From NCBI GenBank assembly GCA_001724265.1, contig MEDY01000153.1, positions 1 to 61,223 of the forward strand: 61,223 nt of DNA, given 5' to 3'. The notes under the pieces are model-generated. The model made no database searches and was not told the DNA's origin. It saw only the letters and a program-made list of their open reading frames with translations. The stretch's first letter is position 1. Each line of letters starts with the position of its first letter. This document shows positions 11,801 to 20,941 of the stretch, piece by piece. Source of the DNA: Rhizaria sp. SCN 62-66 (taxonomy: Eukaryota; Rhizaria, unplaced). Position numbers and translations under genes: made by a program.

Positions 11801-13472
11801 CAGCCGGGTAGATGACGAAGGTGAGGTCGAGGCCCTTGCCGTCGCACACCACAAAACCGCCCGCCTGGCTCGAGTCCTCGCAGAACGCGCCCCCGCCGCC
11901 CCCGCCTACACTGGCGCTGGCGCCGGCGCCACTGTCGGAGACGGAGGAGGACGACGGCTGCAGCGCGCGGCCGCCGAGCTGCGGCGTCGCCTCGCTCTGC
12001 GCGAAAGACTGTGAGTGCGAATGAGACAGTAGGTGCGCGGGCAGCGCGCCGCCGGCCGGCGCGGCGGGCGTGGCGGGCGCCGAGGCCGTGACCGCGATGC
12101 TCACAGAGTTGGATCTGCTCGAGCCCACGGCATGCCCGTGAGAGTCCAGCAGGGCGATTGCCCCGCCGACCATGACGCCGCCGCCGGGGCCGCCCGGGGC
12201 GCCGACAGCAGTACTCACGCCGACAGCGGAGCCCGCTGCGCTCTTGCCGTCCTTGCCGTCGCCCGCCTTGGCGTCTTTGCCACCGCTCTTGGTGTCCTTG
12301 TCCTTGCCCTTCTTGGAGCCGCTCGAGGCGACGAGCGAGCTGGCGAAGGACATGAGCTTGCTCTTCTTGGGCTTGAACGCCGTGAGCCGCTTACTGTAGC
12401 GCGACATGGACCGGTTGGCGGTGTCGATGTCCACGAAAACGGGGTCGCCCACGCGCACCGGCGCCAGCGGCGGCTTGTCGGCCGACGCGAACGACACGTG
12501 GAGCTCGCCGCGCGTGTGCCGCGGGCGCGGGCCGATGTAGCCGGTGAGCCAGCCAGTCTTGTTGTTCCACACCGCGCCCGACTGGTCAACGAGCACGACG
12601 GTCATGCCGTACAGCACGGGCTCGCGCAGGCGGTGGCGCAGCACGTCCTAGTTCACCGCCGCGTTCGTCGACAGCACCGTGAACACGTGCGGCACAAACC
12701 GCGCCGCGCTACCAGCAACGCCGGACTGCGGCGCCGCACCGCCCGCACCGCTCGCAGAGCCGAGGCCCGCGGCCGCGGGGCCGTGGCTCGAGGCCGAGGC
12801 CGCGGAGGCGGCGATGGACGACGTCGACGTCGAGTGCATTAGCCCGTCGCCCGCGCCCGCCGTCCCCGCCGCAGCCGCCGCGGACGACGGGTCGGCAGGG
12901 ATGTAGAGCGAGCGCACGTGGGGCGGGATCGAGGTCACGATGCCGTGGCCTTTGTACGGCGCGGTGACGTAGCCGACGAAGCCGCCCGCGGAGCAGGGCG
13001 CGTAGGGCGACACCGTGAAGAGCTTGATCTGATCGCCCAAGTACAGGCGTGAGCCCCACGCGCCCGCCTGGTTCGCGCCGAACGTCGTGGGGCCGCTCGC
13101 CACGGGCGCGGAGGCCGGGGCCGCGCTCGGAGCAAAGGCAGCGCTGCTCGCGGCTCTACTAGCGTTCGTAGCAGAGGTGCCAATGTTGCTGTGATTGTTA
13201 CTGCTGTTGTTGTTGTTGAGGACGGGGGAGGTGGGCGGCGACAGAGCCGGTGCGGGTCCGGGGGTGTATGGCGTCGCGGGGTACGCGGCAGCAGACGAGG
13301 CGGAGGCAGAGCCCGCAGGCGTGGCATGGCCGTGCGTGTTGGCGTTGGCGTACAAGCTGAGGTTGGGGTATGAAGGAGACTTCACCGGGGTCGTCGGGTA
13401 GTGCTGCGGGCCTGAGACGCCGTTACTGGCGGCTAAGCCCGGCGCCGCCGAGTAGCCGGGAAGGTGGGACAT
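8830..13472 (-). CDS. SEC14/CRAL-TRIO lipid-transfer protein with long N-terminal extension, one in-frame TAG
   Basis: Two exons: 13472-9831 and 9681-8830 (TAA), joined through a GTACGG donor at 9830; 1,497 aa if TAG is sense. The C terminus (about 1190-1480) carries a CRAL-TRIO lipid-binding fold: DGHFVYIERPGKLNIKTI, a VCVTVLDLEGIG segment, AKIVVINVPSWFNMIWKVVKPLL, then TLLEIIAPDQLPAQYGG. The N terminus has two conserved-looking blocks, LYLGDQIKLFTVSPYAPCS and PVLYGMTVVLVDQSGAVWNN, that remind me of the beta-trefoil of inositol-trisphosphate receptors; this is inference. The middle is low complexity with HGHGHGHG and Asp/Glu runs. A hydrophobic segment VGALSCLALIARVLL suggests membrane anchoring. 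TAG at 12648-12650 (codon 275) splits two long frames in the same phase. The start at 13472 (MSHLPGYSAAP) follows a possible 5' UTR acceptor; an upstream in-frame ATG exists at 13658. Confidence 0.8.
12648..12650 (-). other. in-frame TAG, probable sense codon 275 of the CRAL-TRIO protein
   Basis: Upstream reads VLSTNAAVN, then TAG, then DVLRHRLREPVLYGM, with 274 codons before and more than 1,200 after in one frame. There is no pyrimidine tract or AT-rich intron around it, so splicing does not explain it. Gln fits but this site alone does not identify the amino acid. Confidence 0.75.
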
Positions 13473-14417
13473 CGCGCGCGGGGCGAGCAGGGAGCCGCGG
13501 GAGGCGCCGGTGGGGCGGGGCCGGGTGCGCGGGGGGAAGCGAGGCGAGAAAGCGCGAACGAGGTGGTTGGGTGCGAGTCGACGCTGAAAGTAAAGACAGT
13601 ATCGAGGTGTGATAAGATATGAGTACGTGAATATGATAGAGTGTGAATAAACACACATGGGAAATGTGGTGGTGAATCGCCAGCCACGTGTTGATGTAGG
13701 CAGTGACGCGCTTGAAATGTGGCCGCGGCAACAATGCTAACGGCGCGCGACCACCCTTTTCGCGACACGATCGTCTTAGTACATTTAAGAGTTGTTAAGC
13801 CATCGTTATGGTATCTTATGGAAGCCATTTGCAATATACGTATACTGCAACGAAAAGTTGCAGCAACGTCGCGAATACTCGACTGTATCGTGTTTACCAA
13901 CCACCTCTCCGCCTTGGACTGGTACGTTGTCCCGATGCTGCCTAACGCCGAAGGAAGCCGAACAACACCATTTTTGCATACAGAAATCTCAAACAATACA
14001 GTACGACTAAAAGAAACAACATATACTGTACAGTGAAGTGTGTGAATGATTAAAAACATATATTTATTAGAATAAAGTATAAAGCTCGCGTGCCTATTCT
14101 CACACAGCTGCATGCGTAACACAGCAGTGAGACTCCTGAGGCACGCCGGTAGCCATGAATATACGTCATAAAAAACGCTTGTAAGTAACACGGGAGGGCC
14201 AATCTTTTCTCAGATCATATCATAAACAACATCTCCAACAAAAGAAATACCAACAACAACAACAACCACAGCAGCATCGGGAGTAACAGCAGTAGCAGAA
14301 GATGAAAGGAACGCACAACACTGCGAGTCAAGACTTAACTCAACAACACACAGTGTTCACGCCGACACATCTCTCTTTCAGAGCTCATGCCGTTCTCGCC
14401 GTCATCAGCCGGCTACT
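13473..14417. promoter_or_regulatory. intergenic: promoter of the CRAL-TRIO gene and 3' flank of the helicase gene
   Basis: No supported gene. A TTTACTTTCAG at about 13587-13597 on the minus strand may be a 5' UTR splice acceptor of the CRAL-TRIO gene. Further out it is AT-rich, with an AAC/CAG-rich stretch at about 14250-14300 next to the helicase stop. Short frames here lack coding bias. Confidence 0.5.
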
Positions 14418-16962
14418 TCATGAGCGGCCTCCGAAGCCGCCGCCGCGGCCGAAACCACCGCGGCCACCGCCACCGCCGCCGCGGCCGCCGCCGAAGCCGC
14501 CGCCGAAGCCACCACCGCCGCCACCGCGGCCGCCGCCGCCGCCGCCGAAGCGGCGCTGCTGCCAGCTGGGCGGCGGGGGACGCTCGGGGGCGCGCTCCTG
14601 GAGCTCAGGCAGCGCGTCGGGGATGGACACGGTATACTTGTAGTCCTGGATGTTGCTGACGATGTCGCGCACGTCCGAGGGCACGTCGAACACGGCACCC
14701 ATCTGGTCCGCGGTGAGCTTGATGCCCTTGACCTTCTCGTCGTTGCCCTCGGGGTAGATGTGGCGGCGGATGAAGTTCCACACCAGGCCGAGTGAATGCA
14801 TGCGCTCGTTGCCCGCGATGTACACGGTGATGTGGTCCGACAGCGACGACAGAAGCGAGCGCTCCTTGAGCGGCTCCGTGTTGCCCGAGATCACGGCCAG
14901 CGCGGCCGACACGGCCCACAGCCCGCCCTTCTTCTCGATGATCGCCTTGGCCGTGTCCTCGAACGTCGGGATCACCGACTCGTGCACGGACATGAGCTGC
15001 TCCAGCGCCGCGTACGCAGAGGCCTTGATAATGTGCGACTGCGAGGGCACCGACAGGCGCTCGAACTTGAGGTTGATCTTGCGCTCGATGTTCTGCAGCG
15101 TCCACATCTGCTTGGGCGTGTAGAAAGTGATGCACGTGCCCGTCTTGTTGGCGCGGCCCGTGCGGCCGGAGCGGTGGACGTACGTCTCGACGTTCTTGGG
15201 CGGCTCGGTGTTGATGACGAGCTCGACGTCGGGGATGTCGATACCGCGCGCTGCGACGTCGGTGGCGATCAGCACGGGGAACTTGCCGTCACGGAACGCC
15301 TTAAGCGTCGCCTCGCGCTGATTCTGCGGGATGTCGCCGTGAATCGCCTGCGCCTCCGAGGCGAAGCACGCCAGGATCTCATTGGCCTCGCGCTTGGTGT
15401 CGACGAAGACGATGCTGCGCGCCTTGGCGCCGCCGTGAACGAGGATCACCGTCGACATGACCTGGTTGCGCTCCGTGTAGTGGCACGCCATCGCCTTGTG
15501 CGTCACCGACACAGAGGCCTGGATTTTCTGCGACTTGACCAGGTCCACCGACACGGGGTCGGGGCGCTGGAACTTGCGCGTGACCTGCTGGACCCACTCG
15601 GGCAGCGTGGCCGAGAAGAGCAGCGTCTGCAGCGGGACAGGGCCGTCGCGGGGCACAGACTGCGGGGCGGTTGTGAACGGGAGAAGGAAACAAAGAAACA
15701 AGATACAAGATGAGAAGTGGGAATTAGTGGCAGTTTAAGTTTAGACGTACGACCAAGAAAACAAAACACAAGCAAAGACGCTACATTAAGACATCAGTAA
15801 GATGACAGGATATGATGTGAAAGCGTGCGTACCTGGAGGATGGTCTCGACGGCCTCCTGGAAGCCCTCGTTGAGCATCTCATCAGCCTCATCGAGCACGA
15901 CGTACTGGATGTTGGAGAGCTTGAGGGTGCCGCCCTCGAGCATGTCCTTGACGCGGCCGCACGTGCCGACGATGACGTCGATGCCGTTGCGCAGCGCCTG
16001 GATCGCGTCGCGGTACGAGGTGCCGCCGTAGATGCAGATCGTCGACAGCTGCGGCGCCGTGAGCTCGAACTCCTTCGCGATCTGCAGCGACAGCTCGCGG
16101 GTGGGCGACAGCACCAGTACGCGCGCGAGGCGCGACTTGCTGTTGGCCGCCGCGAAGCCCTGCTCGGCGTTCTGGCGCAGCAGCTTCTCCACGATGGGAA
16201 GAGTGAAGGCTAGGGTCTTGCCCGTGCCCGTGCGCGCGCGGCCGATGACGTCGTTGCCCTCGATAATCGCCTCGAACGTGGCGGCCTGGGAGGGGGAGTG
16301 CGAGAGATTATGAGACGGAAGAACAAGTGATTGGTGTGAGTGGAAATCATTAATACAGGAAGACAAAATATAGGCAATGTGTTATCAAAGAAGTTGATAA
16401 TAAAGAGTGATGTAAAACGTGGAGTTATACGTACCTGAATGGGGAACATGTGGGTGATGCCGCGCATGGCGAGGGCGCCGACGACGGTGGGGTTGATGGG
16501 GAACTCCTTCGTCGGCGGGTTGCCGTGCTCGTCCGGCTCGTCGGGGTTCGCGCCCGTCTTGGCCTTGCGCCGCTCGATCTCAGCCGTCATCGAGTCGACC
16601 TCGCTGAGCGCGTACGACGACGCAGAGTTGGGCGGCGCCAGCTGCACGATCCGGTCGCGGTCCTCGGCCGGGGCAGCCTTCTTGGACTTCTTGGTGCGGG
16701 CGGTGATCTCGACGTCGGAGGCGAGATCGTCGTCGCGGTCCTCCTCGTCGTCGTCGGAGGCGGCGACGTAGACCTTCTCTTTCTTCTCCTTCTTCTCCTT
16801 CTTCTCCTTCTTCTCCTTCTTTTCCTTCTTCTCCTTCTTGTCCTTCTTCTCCTTCTTCTCGGAGACCTCGTCAGCCTCAGCGGCGACGCGCTTGAGGGAC
16901 TTCTTGACCGGCACGTCGGACATCTCGTCCTCGCTGACAGGATCGACAACCTTCTTAGCCAT
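14418..16962 (-). CDS. DDX21: DEAD-box RNA helicase, DDX21/DDX50 (Gu/RH-II) type with GUCT domain
   Basis: ATP-dependent RNA helicase of the nucleolar DDX21/DDX50 family, acting in rRNA transcription and processing. Three exons: 16962-16435, 16285-15833, 15659-14418 (TGA); 740 aa; donors GTACGT and GTACGC. Residues about 32-62 are a Lys/Glu repeat like the charged N terminus of DDX21. Helicase motifs: ARTGTGKT (about 193), PTRELS, GTCGRVKD, DEAD (about 308), SAT in TLLFSATLPEWV, RGIDIP, HRSGRTGR. The GUCT-type region follows with ALAVISG and LSDHITVYI. The tail is Gly/Arg-rich (FGGGRGGG), an RNA-binding RGG-like region. Motif Ib is TCGR rather than the usual TPGR. An upstream in-frame ATG at 17076 exists, but a CCCGCACAG acceptor-like site just upstream supports the start at 16962. 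Confidence 0.9.
16771..16866 (-). repeat. Lys/Glu-coding polypurine repeat
   Basis: Tandem AAG/GAG units on the minus strand (plus strand TTCTCC) encode a run of KKE units in the helicase N terminus. The strand asymmetry is strong, with one strand almost pure purine. Confidence 0.85.
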
Positions 16963-17616
16963 ACTGAGTCGGTTCTGTGCGGGCACGAGCAAGAGCGGGA
17001 GCAGGGGGCAAAGGGAGTGGCGGTTAGGTGAACAATTTGCGGGTATGGACAGTGAGGAGGATAGATCGCATTTCATGGCATCGTAAAAAAGTCAAAAGAT
17101 AAACACATCCGCGCTAATGCTATTCTGCAAATCAGTTTGTCTTCTGATGAAAGCAAGAAGGCATAAGAAGCAAGTTGCCGTGACGGCAAACCCGGGCAGT
17201 CTACGCCAGCCGCTGGCCGCAGTACAGCCACGATTCGAAAACGGCTCGCTCGGCCGGCCAGCCGACTGTGGGCGGCGCTCACAGTCACCGAAGGTCCTGA
17301 GAGCTCTTTTGCAAGACCTTCGTGATGGTGTTGAGTGTCTGCGTAGACTTGAATGCAATTGCAGTATAATATGCTGCCATCTTTTTTTGTGGTGCTCCGC
17401 TTTTTATACGTCTAATAATGGATGTCTTGCCCAACTTCCACCTTCGGAATTTCTTCCGGGTGCTGCACTATAAGCCATCCACCCAACTTATCTCACAAAC
17501 TCATGCTATATGCATGCTTCTATAACAGATTTCATAACTGATTCGGTATATAAACGCGCGGACTCTTGGGACAAACTTGACTTGCTCTTGAAATCCCGGC
17601 TCTCTGACGCCGCACA
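16963..17616. promoter_or_regulatory. divergent promoter region DDX21 / NADK
   Basis: 654 bp between two gene starts. It has a GC-rich core at about 17180-17310 containing CCAGCCGCTGGCCG, CGGCCGGCCAGCCGACTG and the recurring motif at 17277. Outside the core it is AT-rich. No coding sequence is supported. Confidence 0.6.
17277..17290 (+). promoter_or_regulatory. shared promoter-region motif (GCTCACAGTCACCG)
   Basis: GCTCACAGTCACCG, a two-base variant of the motif at 497 and 42708, lies about 330 bp from both gene starts. GACTGTGGGCGGCG immediately upstream echoes the sequence beside the RPL19 copy, where GACTGTGGGC also occurs on the minus strand. Confidence 0.45.
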
Positions 17617-19392
17617 ATGTCGTCCTTGGCTCCCCGTCTGCGAGCCTTGCTGCCTCTGCAGGCGCTCGCGCCCGCGCCCAGCGTCGTCGCCTCGCTGCTT
17701 CCGCGTCACGCTGGCCCGTCTCCACCCTCATCGATCACGCCGCCTTACGGATACGCCCAGCTGATGGCCTCCGAATCGTCTTCCGCGCGCCCCCGCCCAT
17801 CGGCAGCCGCCGCCGCTAAGGTCGCCTGCCCGCGTCTCCCCAGCAACAATATCTCCCGCTCTGTCTTCGCAGCGTCAAGCCTGAGCCGCCCCGCGCGCGG
17901 CCTGCGTGCGCCCCAGTCGGCGCCGCACCGGCCTTTCTACTTGTCCGCGGGCGGCAGCGGCGGCGGCGGCGCGGGGAGCCCCAGTCCGCCGTCGTGGGCG
18001 CCCCGCGCGCTGGCGCCTCTCGACACGCCCTACACGGCGACGCCGCGCAGCGTGCTCGTGATCAAGAAGTGGGGCTCCCGCAGCGCGACGCGGTACGCCA
18101 ACGACGTGGCGGCGCTGCTGACGGAGCGCGGCGTGCAGGTGTTCATCGAGCCCACCACGGTGCTCGACTATGACGAACACACGCAGTACCCCACCATCCT
18201 CGACCTCATCGCGCGCGCCGACCCAGCTGCCGAGAGCGTGTTCACGCACAACTTCGCGCCCGTTATCACAGACTCGTTCACGTTCGGGCACAAGGCGCTT
18301 GCGAGCAACGGCGGCGGCGGCGCCAGCGCGGGCTTCTACAGCCCAAGCTCAGACTCGGTCTCCACGTCGACCGCAGAGAGCTCCGCTGCATCAAACGCCA
18401 ACTCGAGCCCTGGCTCTGGCCTCAACCCCGCTGCCGCCGCAGAGCCGAGTCGCGAGATCCCGGACTCGGACATCTCGTGCTCGTCGTCCTGGGCGGGCTT
18501 CGCGCGCGCCCCGGCCCCCGCCGCGGCACTATCGGCGCTGGACCCGCGCGAGTGCATCGCCTACGCGCGCAAGCTCGACTCGTGGCAGCGCCATATCGAC
18601 CTGGTCGTCTCCATCGGCGGCGATGGCACGCTGCTGCACGTTTCCACGCTCTTCCCGCACACCGTGCCGCCCACGCTGGCCTTCGGCTGCGGGTCCTTTG
18701 GCTTCCTCATGCCGTTCAACCCCGACTTCGCCGGGCTCGCCATCGACGCGCTGCTCGCGGGCCGACTCCGCGTGTACAACCGCTCCCGCCTCGCCTTCAA
18801 GGTCGGTGGCGTGGCGGGCTACGACGCGCGCGGCTCGCCCTGGGTGCCGCCCTTCTCGGCCACGGACCCGCATTGTTACCACCTGCTCAACGAAGTCGTG
18901 CTCAAGCACTCGTACGGCCTTAACGTCGGTGCCGGCGTGAGCGAGATCGAGTGCCGCATTGACGGAGACGTGCTGGCGCGCTTTCAGGGCGACGGGCTCA
19001 TGATTGCCTCCCCGACGGGCTCCACGGCCTATAGTATGGCGGCGGGGGGCAGCATCGTGCACCCCGCGCTGCAGTCGATCCTGATCACGCCCATCTGCCC
19101 GATGACGCTGTCCTCGCGCCCGCTGGTGCTGCCAGGGCAGAGCACGGTGACGCTGACGCCCATACACGATGCCGTGTTGCTCGAGGGTAAGTTCGGCCGC
19201 GTGATTCAGCCGCTCGAGGTGGTGACGGTGCGCCAGAGCGAGTACCCCGTGCCCGTGTTCGCGCGCATGTCCGTCACCACCGACTTCGTCACGGACCTGG
19301 GCTCACGGATGAACTACGCGCGCATGGTGCGCGTGCGCCGCGACGAGCCCTCGCTGCTGCCGCATCTCGCCAACGCCACCGCCACTGCTACA

Positions 19393-19442
<50 letters not shown>

Positions 19443-20253
19443 TAGCAGCAGCAGCAGCAGCAGCAGCATTGATGGCAGCAGCAGTAGCAGCAGCAGTATG
19501 GTGTCAGACACGGTCACAGCGAGTGCAAGTGTGTGCGCCAGCGCGCCCGGCGCGAGCGCGAGCGCCAACGGCGCGGTGCCTGCGTGGCAGCTGTCGGGCG
19601 TGTCGCTGTCGCCGTCGTCGGCACACCTGCACGCGCGCGAGGCGGCGCAGCACGCGCAGCACCAGCAGCACACGGCCCTGTTCGGCGGCCAGCTCGTGGG
19701 GCCCGCGGCGGGCGGCGGCGGCGGCGCGCACGGCCGCGACGGCGCCGGCAGCGGCAGCAGCGGCAGCAGCGCGGGCGCGGACGTGAGCGCCGGCAGCGCG
19801 CCCGGGGTTGTGTTCGTGCCGTCTAGCCACGGCAACACGTTCGACGGCCACGCCAACGCTTCCAACGCCACGGTGACCGCTGGCCCCACTGACGGCGCCG
19901 GTCGGAGTAGTGATGCTGCTGCGAAGCACAAGGTGGGCGAGGCAACGGCCAAGGGCTCGAATGGCCCTGCTGGTGCGGCTGCTGATAGCAACGCTGCCGG
20001 TGATAATGCAACGCAGGATGGGTTTGACCCTGTCGCTGCGGCCGTCAACAACGCCGCACAGCTGCAATAGCAAGCGCAGGCGAAGCAGGCTCAGCGGCAG
20101 CAGAAACAGCAACAGCAGAAGCAACAACAACAGCAACAGCAGCAGCCGCAGCAACAGGCCTTCGGTCCGATCGGCTCGTTCATGTCGAAGCGCGAGCAGG
20201 AGGAGGTGACCAAGGACCGGGACATCGACGGCATGGGGCGCGCTCGCAAGTGA
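17617..20253 (+). CDS. NADK: NAD kinase, with in-frame TAG and Gln-rich tail
   Basis: Phosphorylates NAD to NADP with ATP. Single exon, 878 aa ending TGA if TAG at 20068 is sense (817 aa if it stops). Family motifs in order: VVSIGGDGTLLHVSTLF (GGDGT at about 334), FGCGSFGFLMPFNPDF, a long insert-flanked LNEVVLKHSYG, GDGLMIASPTGSTAYSMAAGG (about 460-480; SPTGSTAYS is the NAD-site loop) and ITPICPMTLSSRPLVLPG. The N terminus (MSSLAPRLRALLPLQALAP) is Arg/Leu/Ala-rich and free of acidic residues, compatible with a mitochondrial presequence. Residues after about 580 are Ser/Ala/Gly/Thr low complexity. Past the TAG the frame reads QAQAKQAQRQQ, a poly-Gln stretch, and then a more ordinary segment FGPIGSFMSKREQEEVTK before TGA. 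Confidence 0.92.
20068..20070 (+). other. in-frame TAG, probable Gln codon 818 of NADK
   Basis: Context is CTG CAA TAG CAA GCG CAG. The frame stays open for 60 more codons, first Gln-rich and then ordinary in composition, and ends in TGA at 20251. Confidence 0.75.
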
Positions 20254-20941
20254 CTAGGACTATGAGTCTCTGTGACTTGACTGTGAGCTGCAGAAGACGA
20301 TGTACATCAGCGATATCAATTCGGTCGTCTTGATCTTATCTAGCACCATTATAAGTGGTCTCTTTCTATATTTATCGTGATCTGTTTATTCTCATTTCAA
20401 AGTCACACATGATACTGATCGTTGATAAAAATACACATGCAATCAGCATCGTCTAACCCAAAGCAAAAAGTGAACAAAACAGAATGTATTAAATTTGTTG
20501 CATGAAGCAATATCAAGATTCTTGCTCTCAAGTGGAGAAACTCCTCAACAATGCTCTTAGCACGTCAAAAGCTCCTCAAAGAAACAGAAAAAATACACAC
20601 TGGAATCTTCTCATACGACTCATACGACTATCACGTTGTTATCCATTTGATGATGGAGATTGCTGGTGTGCTGATTCTCGCAAGGAAGAGAGAACCTAGC
20701 ACCAAACAAACATAAGACAAAGAAAAAAGAACAGAAACAAAACCACACCCACTTTGGCGAGACATAAGTAAGAGACAGTCTCTTTACTTTACTTCTCGCA
20801 ACTCAACATGAGACACACATATCACTTGTGTCGTCGTCAATACAGCTTAAACCACAAGATCAACCCTCTTCCACTCATAGCAGCAGCGTCGTAACGTAGG
20901 ACTAACTGACCGACTGTTTGATTGGCTCGGCAGCGGCACGC
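20254..20941. other. convergent 3' region between NADK and the transglutaminase
   Basis: AT-rich, with no coding bias. Both flanking genes end here, so it should hold two 3' UTRs. I see no RNA gene. Confidence 0.6.

Noticed and set aside
12640-12660. TAG at 12648 as a 3' splice acceptor
   Set aside because: There is no pyrimidine tract before it, the upstream sequence codes in phase, and no AT-rich intron or GTACG donor fits.
13719-14036. 105-codon frame upstream of the CRAL-TRIO gene
   Set aside because: AT-rich codon use unlike any neighbour, no homology recognised, and located in a promoter region.
5961-20070. In-frame TAGs as programmed stop-codon readthrough
   Set aside because: Contexts differ (CAG CAG, CAG CAG, GAC GTG, CAA GCG follow), and zero of 16 genes use TAG as the final stop. 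Reassignment explains both facts; readthrough explains only the first.
5961-20070. In-frame TAGs as sequencing errors or pseudogenes
   Set aside because: Four independent errors all giving TAG, never TAA or TGA, in otherwise intact genes is unlikely, though raw reads should be checked.
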